A stretch of 20,900 nt of DNA, from NCBI GenBank assembly GCA_027382625.1, contig JAJKFJ010024072.1:1-20900 (forward strand), in the 5' to 3' direction. Origin of the DNA: Tetmemena sp. SeJ-2015 (lineage: Eukaryota > Ciliophora > Spirotrichea > Sporadotrichida > Oxytrichidae). The notes under the pieces are model-generated. The model was given only the letters and a program-made list of their open reading frames with translations. It made no database searches and had not been told where the DNA came from. Below are positions 1 through 11,700 of this stretch, in pieces; position 1 is the stretch's first letter, and every line of letters starts with the position of its first letter. A program made the translations under genes and the position numbers.

Positions 1-163
1 CATATTATAAGAGATTGCCGCTTATATCGAGATCTGTGAGATTTTTGAAATTGCTAATATCCTTAAGCTCAGTTAGCTATTTATCGCAAAAGCGCCATGA
101 GATAAACTATGAAGGATTCTTAACTTCGCTTAGACTCTTAATTCCACTCATGGTTGTCGTCAT
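1..163 (-). CDS. Leucine-rich-repeat protein, 5' part, leaves the left edge
   Basis: Read on the minus strand with TAA/TAG as Gln, this frame has no TGA. It contains two tandem LRR-like units, LTELKDISNFKNLTDLDISGN, with the LxxLxxLxLxxN spacing typical of the family. The first ATG is at 163 (frame MTTTMSGIKSLSEV) and a second lies at 151. The frame stays open upstream to about 300, so an earlier start or exon is possible. Only about 54 codons are visible, so nothing beyond a leucine-rich-repeat (protein-binding) fold can be inferred. The plus-strand frame over the same bases is its shadow. Confidence 0.6.
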
Positions 164-1963
164 AGAAGCACTTCCTAGAGCTGAGCCGCTTGAGGAGCAT
201 CTGCTTTTCTCAATAATGTTAGATTTTTAAGTTTAGTTCCCTTTTTTATGGGAGATTAGATAGGCTTAAAATTATTTTTTAAAAATGAAGGCACTATTTG
301 CAATGACATGAGTATTCTATCTGTAGTAAGGATTTGAATTTCCGTGCGTTTGGTTACTCCTGCTTGACTTATATTTCAGTTATTTCTATCTCAGATAAGC
401 CATAGGATCCATGTTTGCTACTTAGTTAGGACCTGCTAAACAATAATTATAGCTTATTTTTGACTGCTTAGTTTTGGTTTAAATTCATGCCTCCTTAAGA
501 GTTTCTAGGATTCATTTGACTGCCAGCTGATAGTACCATTTATTATATCTGGTGGCTGTTACTGCTGCCTGAAATACTAATGTTGTGAGGAGTTACAGGT
601 TTCTAGCCACTATTATTGTTTTGATGAATGAGTGATAGGGTGCCAGCTGCCAGTTTTGAAGAATTATTAAAGCTTTGGTGATTAATCGAATTCAAACGAC
701 CATTAGGAGTGTTAGCCCCCATCTAGTTTTGAGAGAAGTAGGGATTAGATGATGAGGGCTGAAGATTGCTGTTCTAGGCGCTATTTTAGACATTTGGCTG
801 CCACATTTACTGAATGGGAAATTAACTCATTGTACTTTATGAGCCAGCTGCAATTGCTCTCTATCGTCCTAGGCTCGAACTAGCTGCTGCTCCGGATGAC
901 ATATTTTAATGGACTAGGGCTGGAATATGAAGTATAACAATAAATTAATTGGACATTGAAAAATGAAGCATAGGATTCACAATCTGTTTTTATTGAGTCT
1001 TGCTCATCATTCTTGTCGAGCTTTTGCAATTCCTCTGAGGTCTGAGTTCTAAAGAAGGCGCAGTCTCATCAAATGAACTGGAAAATAGCAAAGCATGAAT
1101 AAAGTTTCAATATATTGACTCTTTGTATTTAAAGCCTAATTGTCTTGCTAGGAGTTTAGATTTTGAATAAGATGTTTCTTTCTTTGTAAGTATTTCTTGT
1201 TAACATTTTAGGTCTGGTATTATCGATCCAACTGAGCATCTAAATAACTCTCCTCGCAGTTGTTCTAACTTATAAATATTAAAATTCCTATAAAGGAATT
1301 GTTTGTATCCAAAATTTGAGAAAGGTGTGTTGAGTTTTAGAAGTTAGGATGCTTCTATTATAAGCATATTTTACTCTCTTCAAATTCCTCAGCAGTATTT
1401 TATATTTGATCGTCTTGATTCATATTTAATTAAGAGCTTTAATATGTATGGGAGCATAATAGATATCACAATAATAACTATCAATTTAAATTGATTGGAT
1501 CAGTTCATAGATAAAAGTATTCACATTTTTTAAATTAAAAATCACTGGCTCGTCATTTTTTACTCTTTTTGTAGTGCTAAAATGAATGAAAAATTATAAA
1601 TAAGATGTACACAACTGACATCAGATTAAATTATCCTTATTTTTTAAAATAAACACTGATTTAAGTTTATATCCTTTTAATATAAATTTATTATATTTGT
1701 TCTTTGCTAATGTTTTAATTTGTTAAGGTTTAAATCTTCCTCTCTTCAACAATACTAACTTATTCTAATCAAATTTGAGACTCATCTCAAAGCAGCTCTT
1801 TCTATATTTCTTTTAAGTGAGAAGAATTCTTAATTTATGGATTTTAATTATCGCTCAAGCCAAAGAATCATTTAAAGGGTAATATACTATTTCAATAAGA
1901 GGAAGGGAAGAATGAGAATAATTTTTGAAATTAGAAATAAATTAGATTTCTAACTTTAAAATA
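164..1963. other. Long non-genic stretch, no gene recognised
   Basis: TGA occurs often in all frames on both strands and I found no motif-bearing reading frame. The first 700 bases are visibly richer in G+C than the last 700, which are very AT-rich and lead into the gene starting at 1964. The 8-mer GCCAGCTG occurs three times (522, 642 and 843). No telomere-like G4T4/C4A4 run, tRNA or transposon end was seen. The stretch should contain the divergent promoters of the two flanking genes. Confidence 0.5.
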
Positions 1964-4900
1964 ATGAGACCGAACTCACAGTCTGCACAATCATATTACT
2001 CTCAATAGCAATAGTAGCAAATAATGATGGATTAAGACCCAAATCATTATGATCAAAGTGCCTATCCAGGTATGGGAGGTGGAGATGTTCTAGCTCAAAA
2101 TGCTATGGCAGGAAGCTATCGATTCGGAACAAGTGGAGGGCTGTTTAACAATCCGAGCTTTGGGAATACAGGCACTGGTTTTGGAAACAAGGCAGGTGGA
2201 GTTGCAAACTAAGAGTTTAAAGCGTTACAAGTAACCATAGACTCTGCAATTTTCGAGTCAGATGAGTATAGATACTACATTCAAATTTTATATAAAATTA
2301 TTTCAGTTACATAACTGTTGAATTAGATCATACTTAAGGGGACTAAGTAAGTGTTCATTATCAAAAGAGATAATCAAGTAAATAAAACTCTAAAATAAAG
2401 TTGTTTATCGACTTTATAGAGAAGAACAGATATGTCAGGCAAAACTGCTAATCCTATTTTCAACATACACAAATTTAACCTTCCTATCAAAAGAGACCTC
2501 AATGACTCAAAACTCAATGTAAGTTATAATATATCCACTTGAGCTACTCATATGCAAACACACTTCAATTAATTACTATAAAATATATTAAGGCATGATT
2601 CTATCAACTGATTTCAAATTTTAGTTCCAAGCTTTTCGCATCAAAGAAATCAAAGAGATTGTGAATGGATAATTAGATTAAAGTATTTACTATTTTTATA
2701 AACTATAATAAAAGACAAAGCAAGAAAAATTTCTGTTAGGCGAATGTAGTCTGGAATTAAAGCAACTGACTACTCACTTGCTTAATTATGCAGAAACATA
2801 GAAACATATTTACTAGTCCTTAAAATTCACTAAGTCAAATAACTTTTCAAATTAAGGAGAGGGATAGGGAAGATATAATGCCAGAGAAATGAACGACTCT
2901 AGCGTGGGCAGATTTAATATCTCACTTCTTTTGGTTTCTGACAACGAATCTAAGTATGGCGATACTTTAGTAAACTCTCTTGATAACAAGAAACCTGAAA
3001 TTTCTAGCTCAGCCATCCAGCATATGCCTATCGAGAATCCTAACTTCGAATGGAGAATCAGAGTTGATTTAAGAGCAGGAATCGATATGCCATTTAACAG
3101 CTTATAACCACATCGCATGCCTAGTATATTTACCGAGGTAGCTTGGTCTCCCACCTTGTATTACTCTAGTGTAGATGCCTATACTAAGCAAGTAAGTATT
3201 TTAAGCACTTATAAACATTATCTTATCACAACCTTTAGGTAAGTGTGATTAAGGAGGAGAATAGACATCCACACTGGAATCAACAGATTTTGCTAAATAA
3301 TCCTCCAGCTCATCCTGAACCAGAGGGCTTTATTTGGTTCAGTTTTACAGATAACACAGTAGGCGAGCCCTTCGAGAGGTTTTATGTACCTATCAACTAC
3401 TTCAAAAGCTTCAAGCCTATTCACCTTGAAGTACATCTCAGAGGAGGAGATTATCATTCTCACCCTGTCATATATCTCTCTCTGTGCTTAGAAAAATAGC
3501 TTGAGAGTTTTGTTGACTCAATTTGCACAGTTACTTTGCACTGGGCTGACTTCGATCCTATTCCTTATGTGTGCAAATAATTCAATTGTCTCTTCACCAC
3601 AGATGGATATATCCCCACTGATACTCCATACATCACAGTCGATTTAAATGACGACTAGTCTATTGCAAGAGCATTCCAGTATCAAAACAACCAATCTTAC
3701 TAGATAAAAATCTATTAAGCTAATTAAATCACTTATTTTGTAGATATACTTATCACCTGCACTTCGGATTCCTCCTGATCCTATAAGAAATATCCACAAT
3801 AGTTTGACTTATTTCCGCATGCCCAAAAGTTTTCTCGATAGAAAGACTAGGATATTCATAGTGGTAAATGAAGAAACCAAATCTCACAAGCATTAAATGC
3901 CAAATATAGTAGTTGGAGCAACTGATATTCTTGATATCGACCTCAGAAGATGTTTATAGTAATTCTAAATTAATTTCTTAAGCAATTTGTAAACTAATAT
4001 GCTATATCTAATGAGTTGGTTTTTTCATTATATTTTTAGCTCTTATTCGCATGAAAAGATGACATTCAGTGTTAAGTTTGACGAGCACAACCCACTTTAC
4101 AAGACTTTAGTAGTTTCCAAGTGCAGAATTGATCTCTTTATAGTAGCATTTATAATTATAAATTGATCTGTCGTGCTTTCCAACTGAGGCCGTGGATGAA
4201 TTTTTTGAAGAAAACTTTGAATACGACTACGAAGCCAAGATTGGAAAAGAACGAAATGAAAGTAAGAATATAACAAAGAGCCGCTTGCATTTACAAGCTT
4301 ACCTAATTATTTAGAACTGGGAGGAACTTACGATTTCTTCAACGACAAAGAGCGATGGCAATTTCTCTCAAAAGAACTTTAACAAAAGCAGGAATTGATT
4401 CATAGAGTCAGCAAGCAAATAAATGACAAATCAGATGACTTAAAAGGCAAGGGCAAGGAAATATTAGAGCTCAGAAGTGCAATCAAACAATTGAAATTAG
4501 AAAATTACAAACTTCATTAGAAGGTTGAAGCGGAGGAATAGATTGAACTTCAAGTAGAAATCAAAAAGTCTTTTAACTATGGTGTTAATATAGATTTGTT
4601 AATCACGAAGGATATAATCAAAATGGGGGCATCAGAAACTAAAAACAAGATTTTAAAGTTGGCTTAAGCTTACAAAACTGAGAGACTCAGGAATCAGGAA
4701 TTCGAACTAGCTATCAAGAATCAAATCCTATATTTAAATTTCTCTTTTCCAAAAAGAATGCTTACAAAGACTTAGATACCATTACTGATCTAGAGAAAGA
4801 ACTAGATAATTTCTAATAAGAACACTCTGCTAAATCCTAGAAATTATTTAAATACACTTAAAATATTTGCATTAAATTGCTGGAATTGTAAAAGGAAACC

Positions 4901-5638
4901 CAAAAAGAAGCTATGTTCTAGGAGACAGTGAAAAAACAAGAGGCAGTTATTGCAAGGTTAGAAAATTTATTAGAAAATAAAGTGAAAAGTAAAGAAAAAG
5001 CAAGAGAGAACACTATTGAACTTGAGAGCCTCAAAGAGGAAATTCATAGACTAATTTATCCTATTTCCAGATGTTTTATTTAAGACTGTAGCACTAAGTT
5101 AAAGAGGCTTCATTTGGACCAAGCATGGAGAACTCTGAAGTTGAAAGATTGCGTCGGGAAACTACTAATTTAGAAAAGCTGCTGAGTGATTTGAAATAAG
5201 AATTAATTAATCGCTCTTAGTCAATTATATCTATATATATTTATGATGAATTATTTATAGTCTCAAATGCCAACTCAAACTAATTATAACAATGAGAAAA
5301 ATGCAACAGAGTTTGAAGATTGGGAGGATGAAAAGGTAAGCTATGAGATTAGATTGTAAAGGGAGTAAATGAAAGTCGATGCAATTGAAGAAGGTATGGC
5401 AGCCAACGCTTCAAAGTTCTCTAGTGAGATTAATATGCTCAAACAAATGCTTGCCGACAAGTAAAATCAATTGAGGAATATGGATGTTGGACCTGGGGAT
5501 AAGATAACTGCGAGTGGTGTCTATCAGGGACTAGGAGGTGGCAGTGGTTCAGGGATGAGAGTTGGAGCTCAGAGTTTAAGTGGAAGCATGAGAGGAAGTG
5601 GAGGTGCGAGTGTAAATATGGGAGGTACAAGATATTGA
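1964..5638 (+). CDS. C2-domain and coiled-coil protein, CCDC33-like
   Basis: With TAA/TAG as Gln and introns and IESs removed, this gives 1038 residues ending in TGA at 5636-5638. The start is the ATG at 1964, followed by a Gln-rich leader. C2-like beta-rich segments lie near residues 90-190, 285-450 and 500-620 (motifs WRIRVDLRAGIDMP, HPHWNQQILL, NIVVGATDILDIDLRR). A long coiled coil spans about 655-985 (TVKKQEAVIARLENLLENK), followed by a Gly/Ser-rich tail. C2 domains followed by this coiled coil resemble CCDC33, a protein linked to cilia and sperm, so an axonemal or basal-body role is inferred, not shown. Introns: 2347-2419, 2519-2624, 3192-3238 and 3989-4039, all GT-AG. Seven IESs are listed separately. 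The intron-plus-IES total leaves exactly 1039 codons including the stop. The family name is less certain than the gene structure. Confidence 0.8.
2276..2312 (+). other. IES, pointer TACAT, 32 bp removed
   Basis: TACAT is at 2276-2280 and 2308-2312. Removing one copy plus the AT-rich spacer joins RYYI to TVELDHTQ in the first C2-like domain. It also brings the frame into phase with the next exon across the GTAAGT intron at 2347. There is no GT-AG pair at the borders, so this is not an intron. Confidence 0.75.
3192..3244 (+). other. Intron or IES: GTAAGT at both ends
   Basis: A 47-nt insert (3192-3238) begins GTAAGT and ends TTTAG, a normal intron. The six bases after it are again GTAAGT (3239-3244), so it also fits an IES with a 6-bp pointer. 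Either mode leaves the same joined sequence (DAYTKQ then VSVIKEEN). Confidence 0.7.
3701..3746 (+). other. IES, pointer TAGATA, 40 bp removed
   Basis: TAGATA is at 3701-3706 and 3741-3746. Excision joins QNNQSYQ to IYLSPALRIPPDP and avoids an in-frame TGA about 70 bp downstream. The spacer is AT-rich and has no GT donor. Confidence 0.8.
4127..4169 (+). other. IES, pointer AATTGATCT, 34 bp removed
   Basis: The 9-bp repeat is at 4127-4135 and 4161-4169. Excision joins SKCRIDL to SCFPTEAVDEFF and removes the in-frame TGA that otherwise occurs within the element. Confidence 0.85.
4246..4279 (+). other. Probable IES, pointer AAAGA, 29 bp removed
   Basis: A frame change is required between EAKIGK and PLAFTSLPNYLELGG. 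The AAAGA pair (4246-4250 and 4275-4279) gives it by removing 29 bp. A 17-nt GTAAGA...AAAG segment at 4262-4278 would also restore frame as a tiny intron, but no other intron here is that short. Confidence 0.6.
4716..4759 (+). other. IES, pointer AAGAAT, 38 bp removed
   Basis: AAGAAT is at 4716-4721 and 4754-4759. Excision joins FELAIKN to AYKDLDTITDLEKEL inside the coiled coil and corrects the frame. Confidence 0.82.
5033..5107 (+). other. IES, pointer AAAGAGG, 68 bp removed
   Basis: The 7-bp repeat is at 5033-5039 and 5101-5107. Excision joins ELESLKE to ASFGPSMENSEVERL and restores the frame of the following coiled-coil segment. Confidence 0.85.
5218..5262 (+). other. IES, pointer TAGTC, 40 bp removed
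   Basis: TAGTC is at 5218-5222 and 5258-5262, around a nearly pure A/T spacer. Excision joins ELINRSQ to SQMPTQTNYNNEKN and leads to the final frame that ends at the TGA at 5636. Confidence 0.8.
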
Positions 5639-5756
5639 TATTAGTTAAATGTAGAAATATTTTTAATTTCATATTTGTCTTTCATTATTTGAATTTGTTT
5701 AAAAAAAAGTAAATAAATGTCAAAACCTAAGAATGCAATTTCGAAGTGGAGGTTTT
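5639..5756. other. Short convergent 3' intergenic gap
   Basis: Only 118 bp separate the TGA codons of two converging genes. It is AT-rich with an A8 run near 5701. It must hold both 3' untranslated regions. No hairpin terminator or telomere-addition motif was recognised. Confidence 0.6.
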
Positions 5757-8700
5757 TCATTGGCAACCAAGAATGCAGCAAAAGACATTTATAATTTATT
5801 TTTAAAAAAATTTATTATAATTTCTTAATAAACTTGAATTGGTAAGATTTTTTCTTTTGAGTTGATGCTTTCCAACATGAAGGTAATCCGTAATCTTCCT
5901 TCTGTAAACCTTCAGAGCTTTCTCCATCTGTTTCTTAAAATCGTTTTCAGCTTCCTCATAAATATATTTACTTTTTATAATTAAAATACCATCGCTAACA
6001 TGAAGCTTCAATCTTTGAGTAACACTCATAATTCCCTCATCGTTTAGTCTTGTGATACCACTTTGCGCCATCAGCATTAGCAAATTAATGAGAACGTGAG
6101 AGTTCTATCTGATGAATAGCTTTAAATGAAATTACAATTGATGATTCTATAGGCTTGGCAACAATAGCTCTCTAATTATTTAAGTCTCAAGTTCTTCTCT
6201 TTCTTACTCCTTACCTTCTCACTTTATTTTTCATCATTATCTAGATCTTCAATGTCAATGTTGGCATTACCTCTCTTTTTCCCTTTCTTACTCTTGCTTT
6301 CCTCCTTTCTAGAGGTCTTTGAACTTATTGTGGTGTTCTGTTTACTTCCAGTGAATTATGAAGACTGTGTTCGAGATTTATTTGTCACCATAATTTCATT
6401 GATTTTAATTAAATAGATGAAGGATTGGTATTGGAAGACTTGATTCTTTTAACTCTATACAAAATAAATAGGCAATTGATTCCCTTGCGTCTGACTCCTT
6501 CATATTCGTAGCTATCATTTTGATTTAATAACTAAACATCCCTATAATGATTAAGTGATTCCTGTTGTTCATAATCTTTCCAACTGTGTCTGAGCGATTA
6601 TAGCCTGTATTGCTCTGTCCATCATTTATAATTTCATCATCTTCTCCTCCCTTATCCTCTTCACCTTTTTAGCCACTCTCTGTGTTGAAATGTTCTATAA
6701 AGTTACATATATTCAACTATAACTTATAAAGTAGTTAAACTGCTTTTGATAGATGAAGGGCTCCACCTCAATTTGAAAGCCAAACTTTTTCTTTTTACTT
6801 CCGAGTATGTGACCAAAGTCAATGTGAAAGAATTTTCCTGTGAATTTTTAGAACATGTAGTTGCCGCAATCATCAATTCATAGTGTGAAAATAATTAGTG
6901 TCCTAAGAGGAAATATTTGAATGCCTGTCTCCGATGTTTAAAATATAGGTGCCCACCATTTAGCTAGCAAGCGATTTGATGAAATTCTGCAAATACTGCT
7001 CTTTGTCAATTTTGATGTTTAGTCGCTAGATAGGGTCGTTCCACAGTTTACCATCCACATATCTCAGAAGGGAGTCATCTTATAATAAAATTAAACTATA
7101 TAGTGTAGGAGAACATAAGTATAATTTATTTAACTTCAAAAGGACTGTGGTGGCCTACTAGTTCGTAAATTTGCGCATACTCAAGAGAGAAATCCATTAA
7201 CTCCAAATATCCCATCTCAAACCCAATCTCAAAGACTCCATAGGCTAGCATTTCCAAATTCAAGTTTCCTTACTCTACCCACAACTTGTCCATAAGCCTG
7301 AAAATTTGCAAAACTAAATTTGGGAGCCTATAACTCACAGTGATTAATTATAAAACTGGACTAAATAGTTATAGATAAGACAAGATTGAGTATAAAAAAT
7401 CATCATTAAGATGTAAATTTTCTTAAGATAAAAAAATTCAGTTGATTATATTAAAATAAGTTTAAAAAGTGTCAATATTGAAGACAAATTTTTTAATAGA
7501 AAATACACTATAAAGAGAGGCATCAATAAATTGTCTTATCTGAGATCATCTCCGAATTTAAAAAGCACCTTATACTTCTGATTTAAATATGGAATTCAAA
7601 ATATATAGTTTCTGATGATCCTTCAAGTACTTGACTAGTTTTTCCTCGGGAGATATTTTTTTATCCTCCTCACTTTCAATTTATTGCTTCTTCTATAAAA
7701 TCTCTAGTTGCTTCTAATCATATTATTTTTATTTAAATAAAAATAATCATTTACTCCTAAGTTGTTGTTAGTTTACTACTGGAAACTTCCATTTTCCTCA
7801 ACTTATCAATAAAACTTACTTTTAATTAGACTTCGTTAATGCTATCAGGTCTCAAGATAGCTGTAAGCAATAGAGGGAGTTTCTTAGAAGAGAATATAGA
7901 AATGGTCTCTGCGATCCTGCTAATTGGCTTCTTAGGCTCTAATGGCAAATACAAGTCTAAGTCATTCTTAATTTCTGCTGTCATTCTTTGCTCAAGCTAA
8001 TATTAGAACTAATCATTCACAAAACATTAATAAATAAGCTCTTTGAAGTTAATGACTCCTTTTTAATCCTAGTTGCCCTGACTCTTAGCATTTTTCTTCT
8101 GGGCTGCTTGCTCGAGTAATTTTGAACTTACATCTTGAAAAATCTACTCGCCTTCTTGCAGAATTTAGGTCACTCTTTCTTCATCATAGAAAGAGTCTTC
8201 ATGGAGGGTGTAATAGTTTATCATCCATCTTACTTCCACTTGCTTCAAAATTATATTATTTAGGCCATTTAGAGAATATAAATATGTGAATAATACTTTA
8301 TTCTCATGAGGAAGTTTGCAATTTCCTAGTACTTTTTCTTTTCTGCTAGGAATTTAGAATGTCCTATTGAGTCACGGAAAGTCTAAAAGAAATTTTTAAA
8401 AAGTTTTCATTGCTTTACAAATGCTTTTCCATTGTTTATAAAAATTCTTAACTTAAAAAAACTAGAGAGCTGCATTAGTCCCCTATTGAGAAGATTCTAG
8501 CTGAAAAGGGTAAATTTGAAACGGCCACAACACATTAGGAATCGCTCAATTATCAAGAAAAAGCGTTCATAGCTCTTTTAATCGTGTAGACTTGATTTCA
8601 GATTCCAATAAAATACATGGCCTACTACTCCTGTGTTCCTGATAGCTCTTTCTAGTAAGAACTCTGAAAGGAAAGAGTTATGGAATATCTCTGCTTTCAA

Positions 8701-11700
8701 GGCTTAAACTAACTATGGCATATACAAAGCAATATTATAAAAGCAATATGCTAAATCTATCTTTAATAGAATTACCATATAGATAAAAAAATATTGTAGT
8801 CGTCAAGTTAAGCTAGTTTTTGTACAGCGAAAAGTCTAACCATCTCATCTCCAAACTTAGGATCTAGCAATTTTACCGAATAAGTAAATTCAATTATTCT
8901 TAACCGATGATTTTTTGAATGCTAATGCTTCCTCTGGTTTGAGATCTTTTGCTCTTTAATTTATAAATTGAATCAATAAAATTTTATTAAAGATTTGCTC
9001 TTTAAGACTTTTGTAAATAGTTATAGCACACTTTGACTTCCTTTTCTTTGGTGAAATCAACAGCTTTCACGAATGAAGGAAGGATAAATTAAAACTAACA
9101 CAGTCACTCATTATCTTTATTAATGCGAGGATGTCTACATACTTTTTATTCTTAAAAATTAGTCCTGGTTAGTAATCATACTTCTTTTAGCATCATATAA
9201 AATATTTTTATTAGATTCTATAATTGATATTTAGCCTTGCGTCCTTTCTTCAAGAGGGTATTTATCTAGCATTCTTTTAACCTTTTGAAGATTTTCACCC
9301 TCTATCTTAATCTTTTCAGTGTCTCTTTTGAGTGGATCATCATTCTGGATATAAGATTGTGACTATGAAATATAAGGGTTCTAATAGTTTGTTCTATTGC
9401 TGCTGTGATACTTAGATTCAATCCCATCATCTTTATACAGATTAAATGGAATTTGATAAAAATATAATTTGTTTAATTTAAAATCTTGCATTTCAACTTG
9501 CGATTATTCTAAGATTTGGGATTCAATATTTGCTTGCTGAATAGCTGAGAGCATTTCGTCACTAAGAGCCCAAACTACCTTTCTTTGATACTTTTAAAAG
9601 CCCACCTGCATCTGAATCTCCTTTCCCAGATACACTCTATCCTCATTTAATATAAATTATAGTTCTTAAATCATATTTTAAAAGGGGAAAGAGCAAATAA
9701 TTAGTTCGATAATTTATAATAATTTACGAGACTACGATCAAAGACTCGACATTCGCTTTGGCAAACCATTTGAGGATTGTACTTTTGAAATGGCCAAAGT
9801 TTGATGGAAAAATTTCCTGTCCTAAGTTGCTTTTGATAATTGAATATGGTCATCGAGGCTGACCCCAAAACGTAGCTGTCCTTGCTGCTCTTGAAATAAG
9901 GAGTTTTAAAACCTATTATACTGGTATTTATAAATATTTTTAGACAAATATGAGATTAAAATTAGTAAATAGGTTGACACATATTCTAGCAAAACTAGGC
10001 AGCTCTGATATTTAAAGGAACTACTTTAAATACTCCTAGAAAAATAAATTTAACAAATCAGTGACGTACTTCTGCTTTTTCTCCCTTTCTAAAGTCATGT
10101 CTCCTTGAAGATCCAATTCTCTTGAATTTGATTAGATTTAGGAACTTTATGTTGTTTCCAAAAGTTACTGTCTATGAATAAGACTTTTCAGATCTATAAT
10201 AAAGTGAGAAGAGTAATAGCTTACATAGGTTTGCTTCCAAGATATAAATTAAGTATATCCATTTTTAAAAATAAATTGAAGAAAGAGTTATGCTTGAACG
10301 ACTACGCTCTAAAATAGTAAGGTGTTCCCTGCTTTAGGCTTTGAGTGATGTCCTGCAGCTTTGGCTCCTTCTTTATGAATCTAGAATTGAACTCTTTTCT
10401 TGAGTGTCTGCTCCTCTTTAAAGTCATCTCTGTATATTTTATCTAATGCCTTCTCATTTAGATCGACGAAGCCTACAGGCTGATAAATGTCAGTGCTCTT
10501 TCTCAAAATACCCAATTCTTGAGTCTATCTCTGAGCCTCTACATTTACACTTTAACCTCTAACTTCTCTTTCAGGCTACGCTAACTCAATTTAATGGATT
10601 CTATTTTTTTAAAAATGTAAGGAAAGCTAAGTTTGAGAAAGTAGTTGCTTGCTTTTGAATTGCTGGCTTTGCTTGGGGGAGTTAAAGCTAATTGCTAGCC
10701 TGATTTTTATCTGCTCCTTAATTCTTCTGTTCTAAATTGTCCATGTAATCATCCTGAATTGAAAATTCTTTTCCAAGCTTAGAAGGGGCCTTCTCTTAAA
10801 TGATCTTATCTATCTTTCCTATGGCCTTGGTAGCATCACTTGAATCGAAGTAGTCAATATACAAGTAATCGATTCCAATCTGAAGAGGTGTCACTTCCTC
10901 AGAGCTTTAAGCTTATTTGCCCTTCATTTAGGACTTTTCCTTTTCATGCTAATCTAGATGCTGCTAATAACCATAAAAAGAGGTTAAAGTTTTAAACACA
11001 GTCATAAACTAATACAAATTATTTATCTTCTCTAAGATGCCTGATACTCCAATTATCTTAACTCTAATCTTATTTGAAATAGTTAGTTCAAAAATAATTA
11101 TCTGAAGCTTGAAGATATTCTTTTAGCCTTGAAGTTAATTAAAGAGAAATAAAACTTGTATTTTTTAAGTTCGTGTGAGTAAATTTCGTTTGCTTTTGGT
11201 TCCTAGCTGGGTGATTATCTCGTTTGTTATTATGAAGAGAGTTGAATGTAATTGTTGTGCAAGGCAGAAACTGTCAGTCTTTGCTAATAGTCTATGTAAT
11301 GGATCAATGCAAATATTCAATTTAATTAAAGCGTATCAACTCTAGTTTGTCATCTTTCTTCGCTTTTAAGACTCCTTTTGGCATGTACCAGAAGAATATA
11401 GACTCATTATTCAAATTTGTGATATATTGGGCTACAAATATTTACCATAAATTTAGCTCATCGATGTATCTATTCTCAGGCTTTAGGTCATAGAAATCTC
11501 TGGCATTGATTGTAGCACTTCTAGATTTTTATATTTCAATATGGCCTCGGAACACCTGTGATTCTTTTCTACCTTTTAAAAACGAGGGATTAATTCATTT
11601 CAAGCAAAATGATAAATTTTAAGATGTCTTTTATCCGTTTTAACACTATTAAGTCTTTGTAGGGTATTCATTTTCGAAGTTTTAGAAGAGCTGTACTGCT

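Noticed and set aside
15..230. Plus-strand ORF beginning MPLISRSVRF
   Set aside because: It is the antisense shadow of the leucine-rich-repeat frame on the minus strand, which has clear LxxLxLxxN periodicity.
628..681. Short frame MSDRVPAASFEELLKLW
   Set aside because: It has only 17 codons before TGA, with no continuation on either side.
2852..3154. Minus-strand ORF of 100 codons
   Set aside because: It lies opposite the C2-domain exon, whose frame continues through neighbouring exons with family-like motifs.
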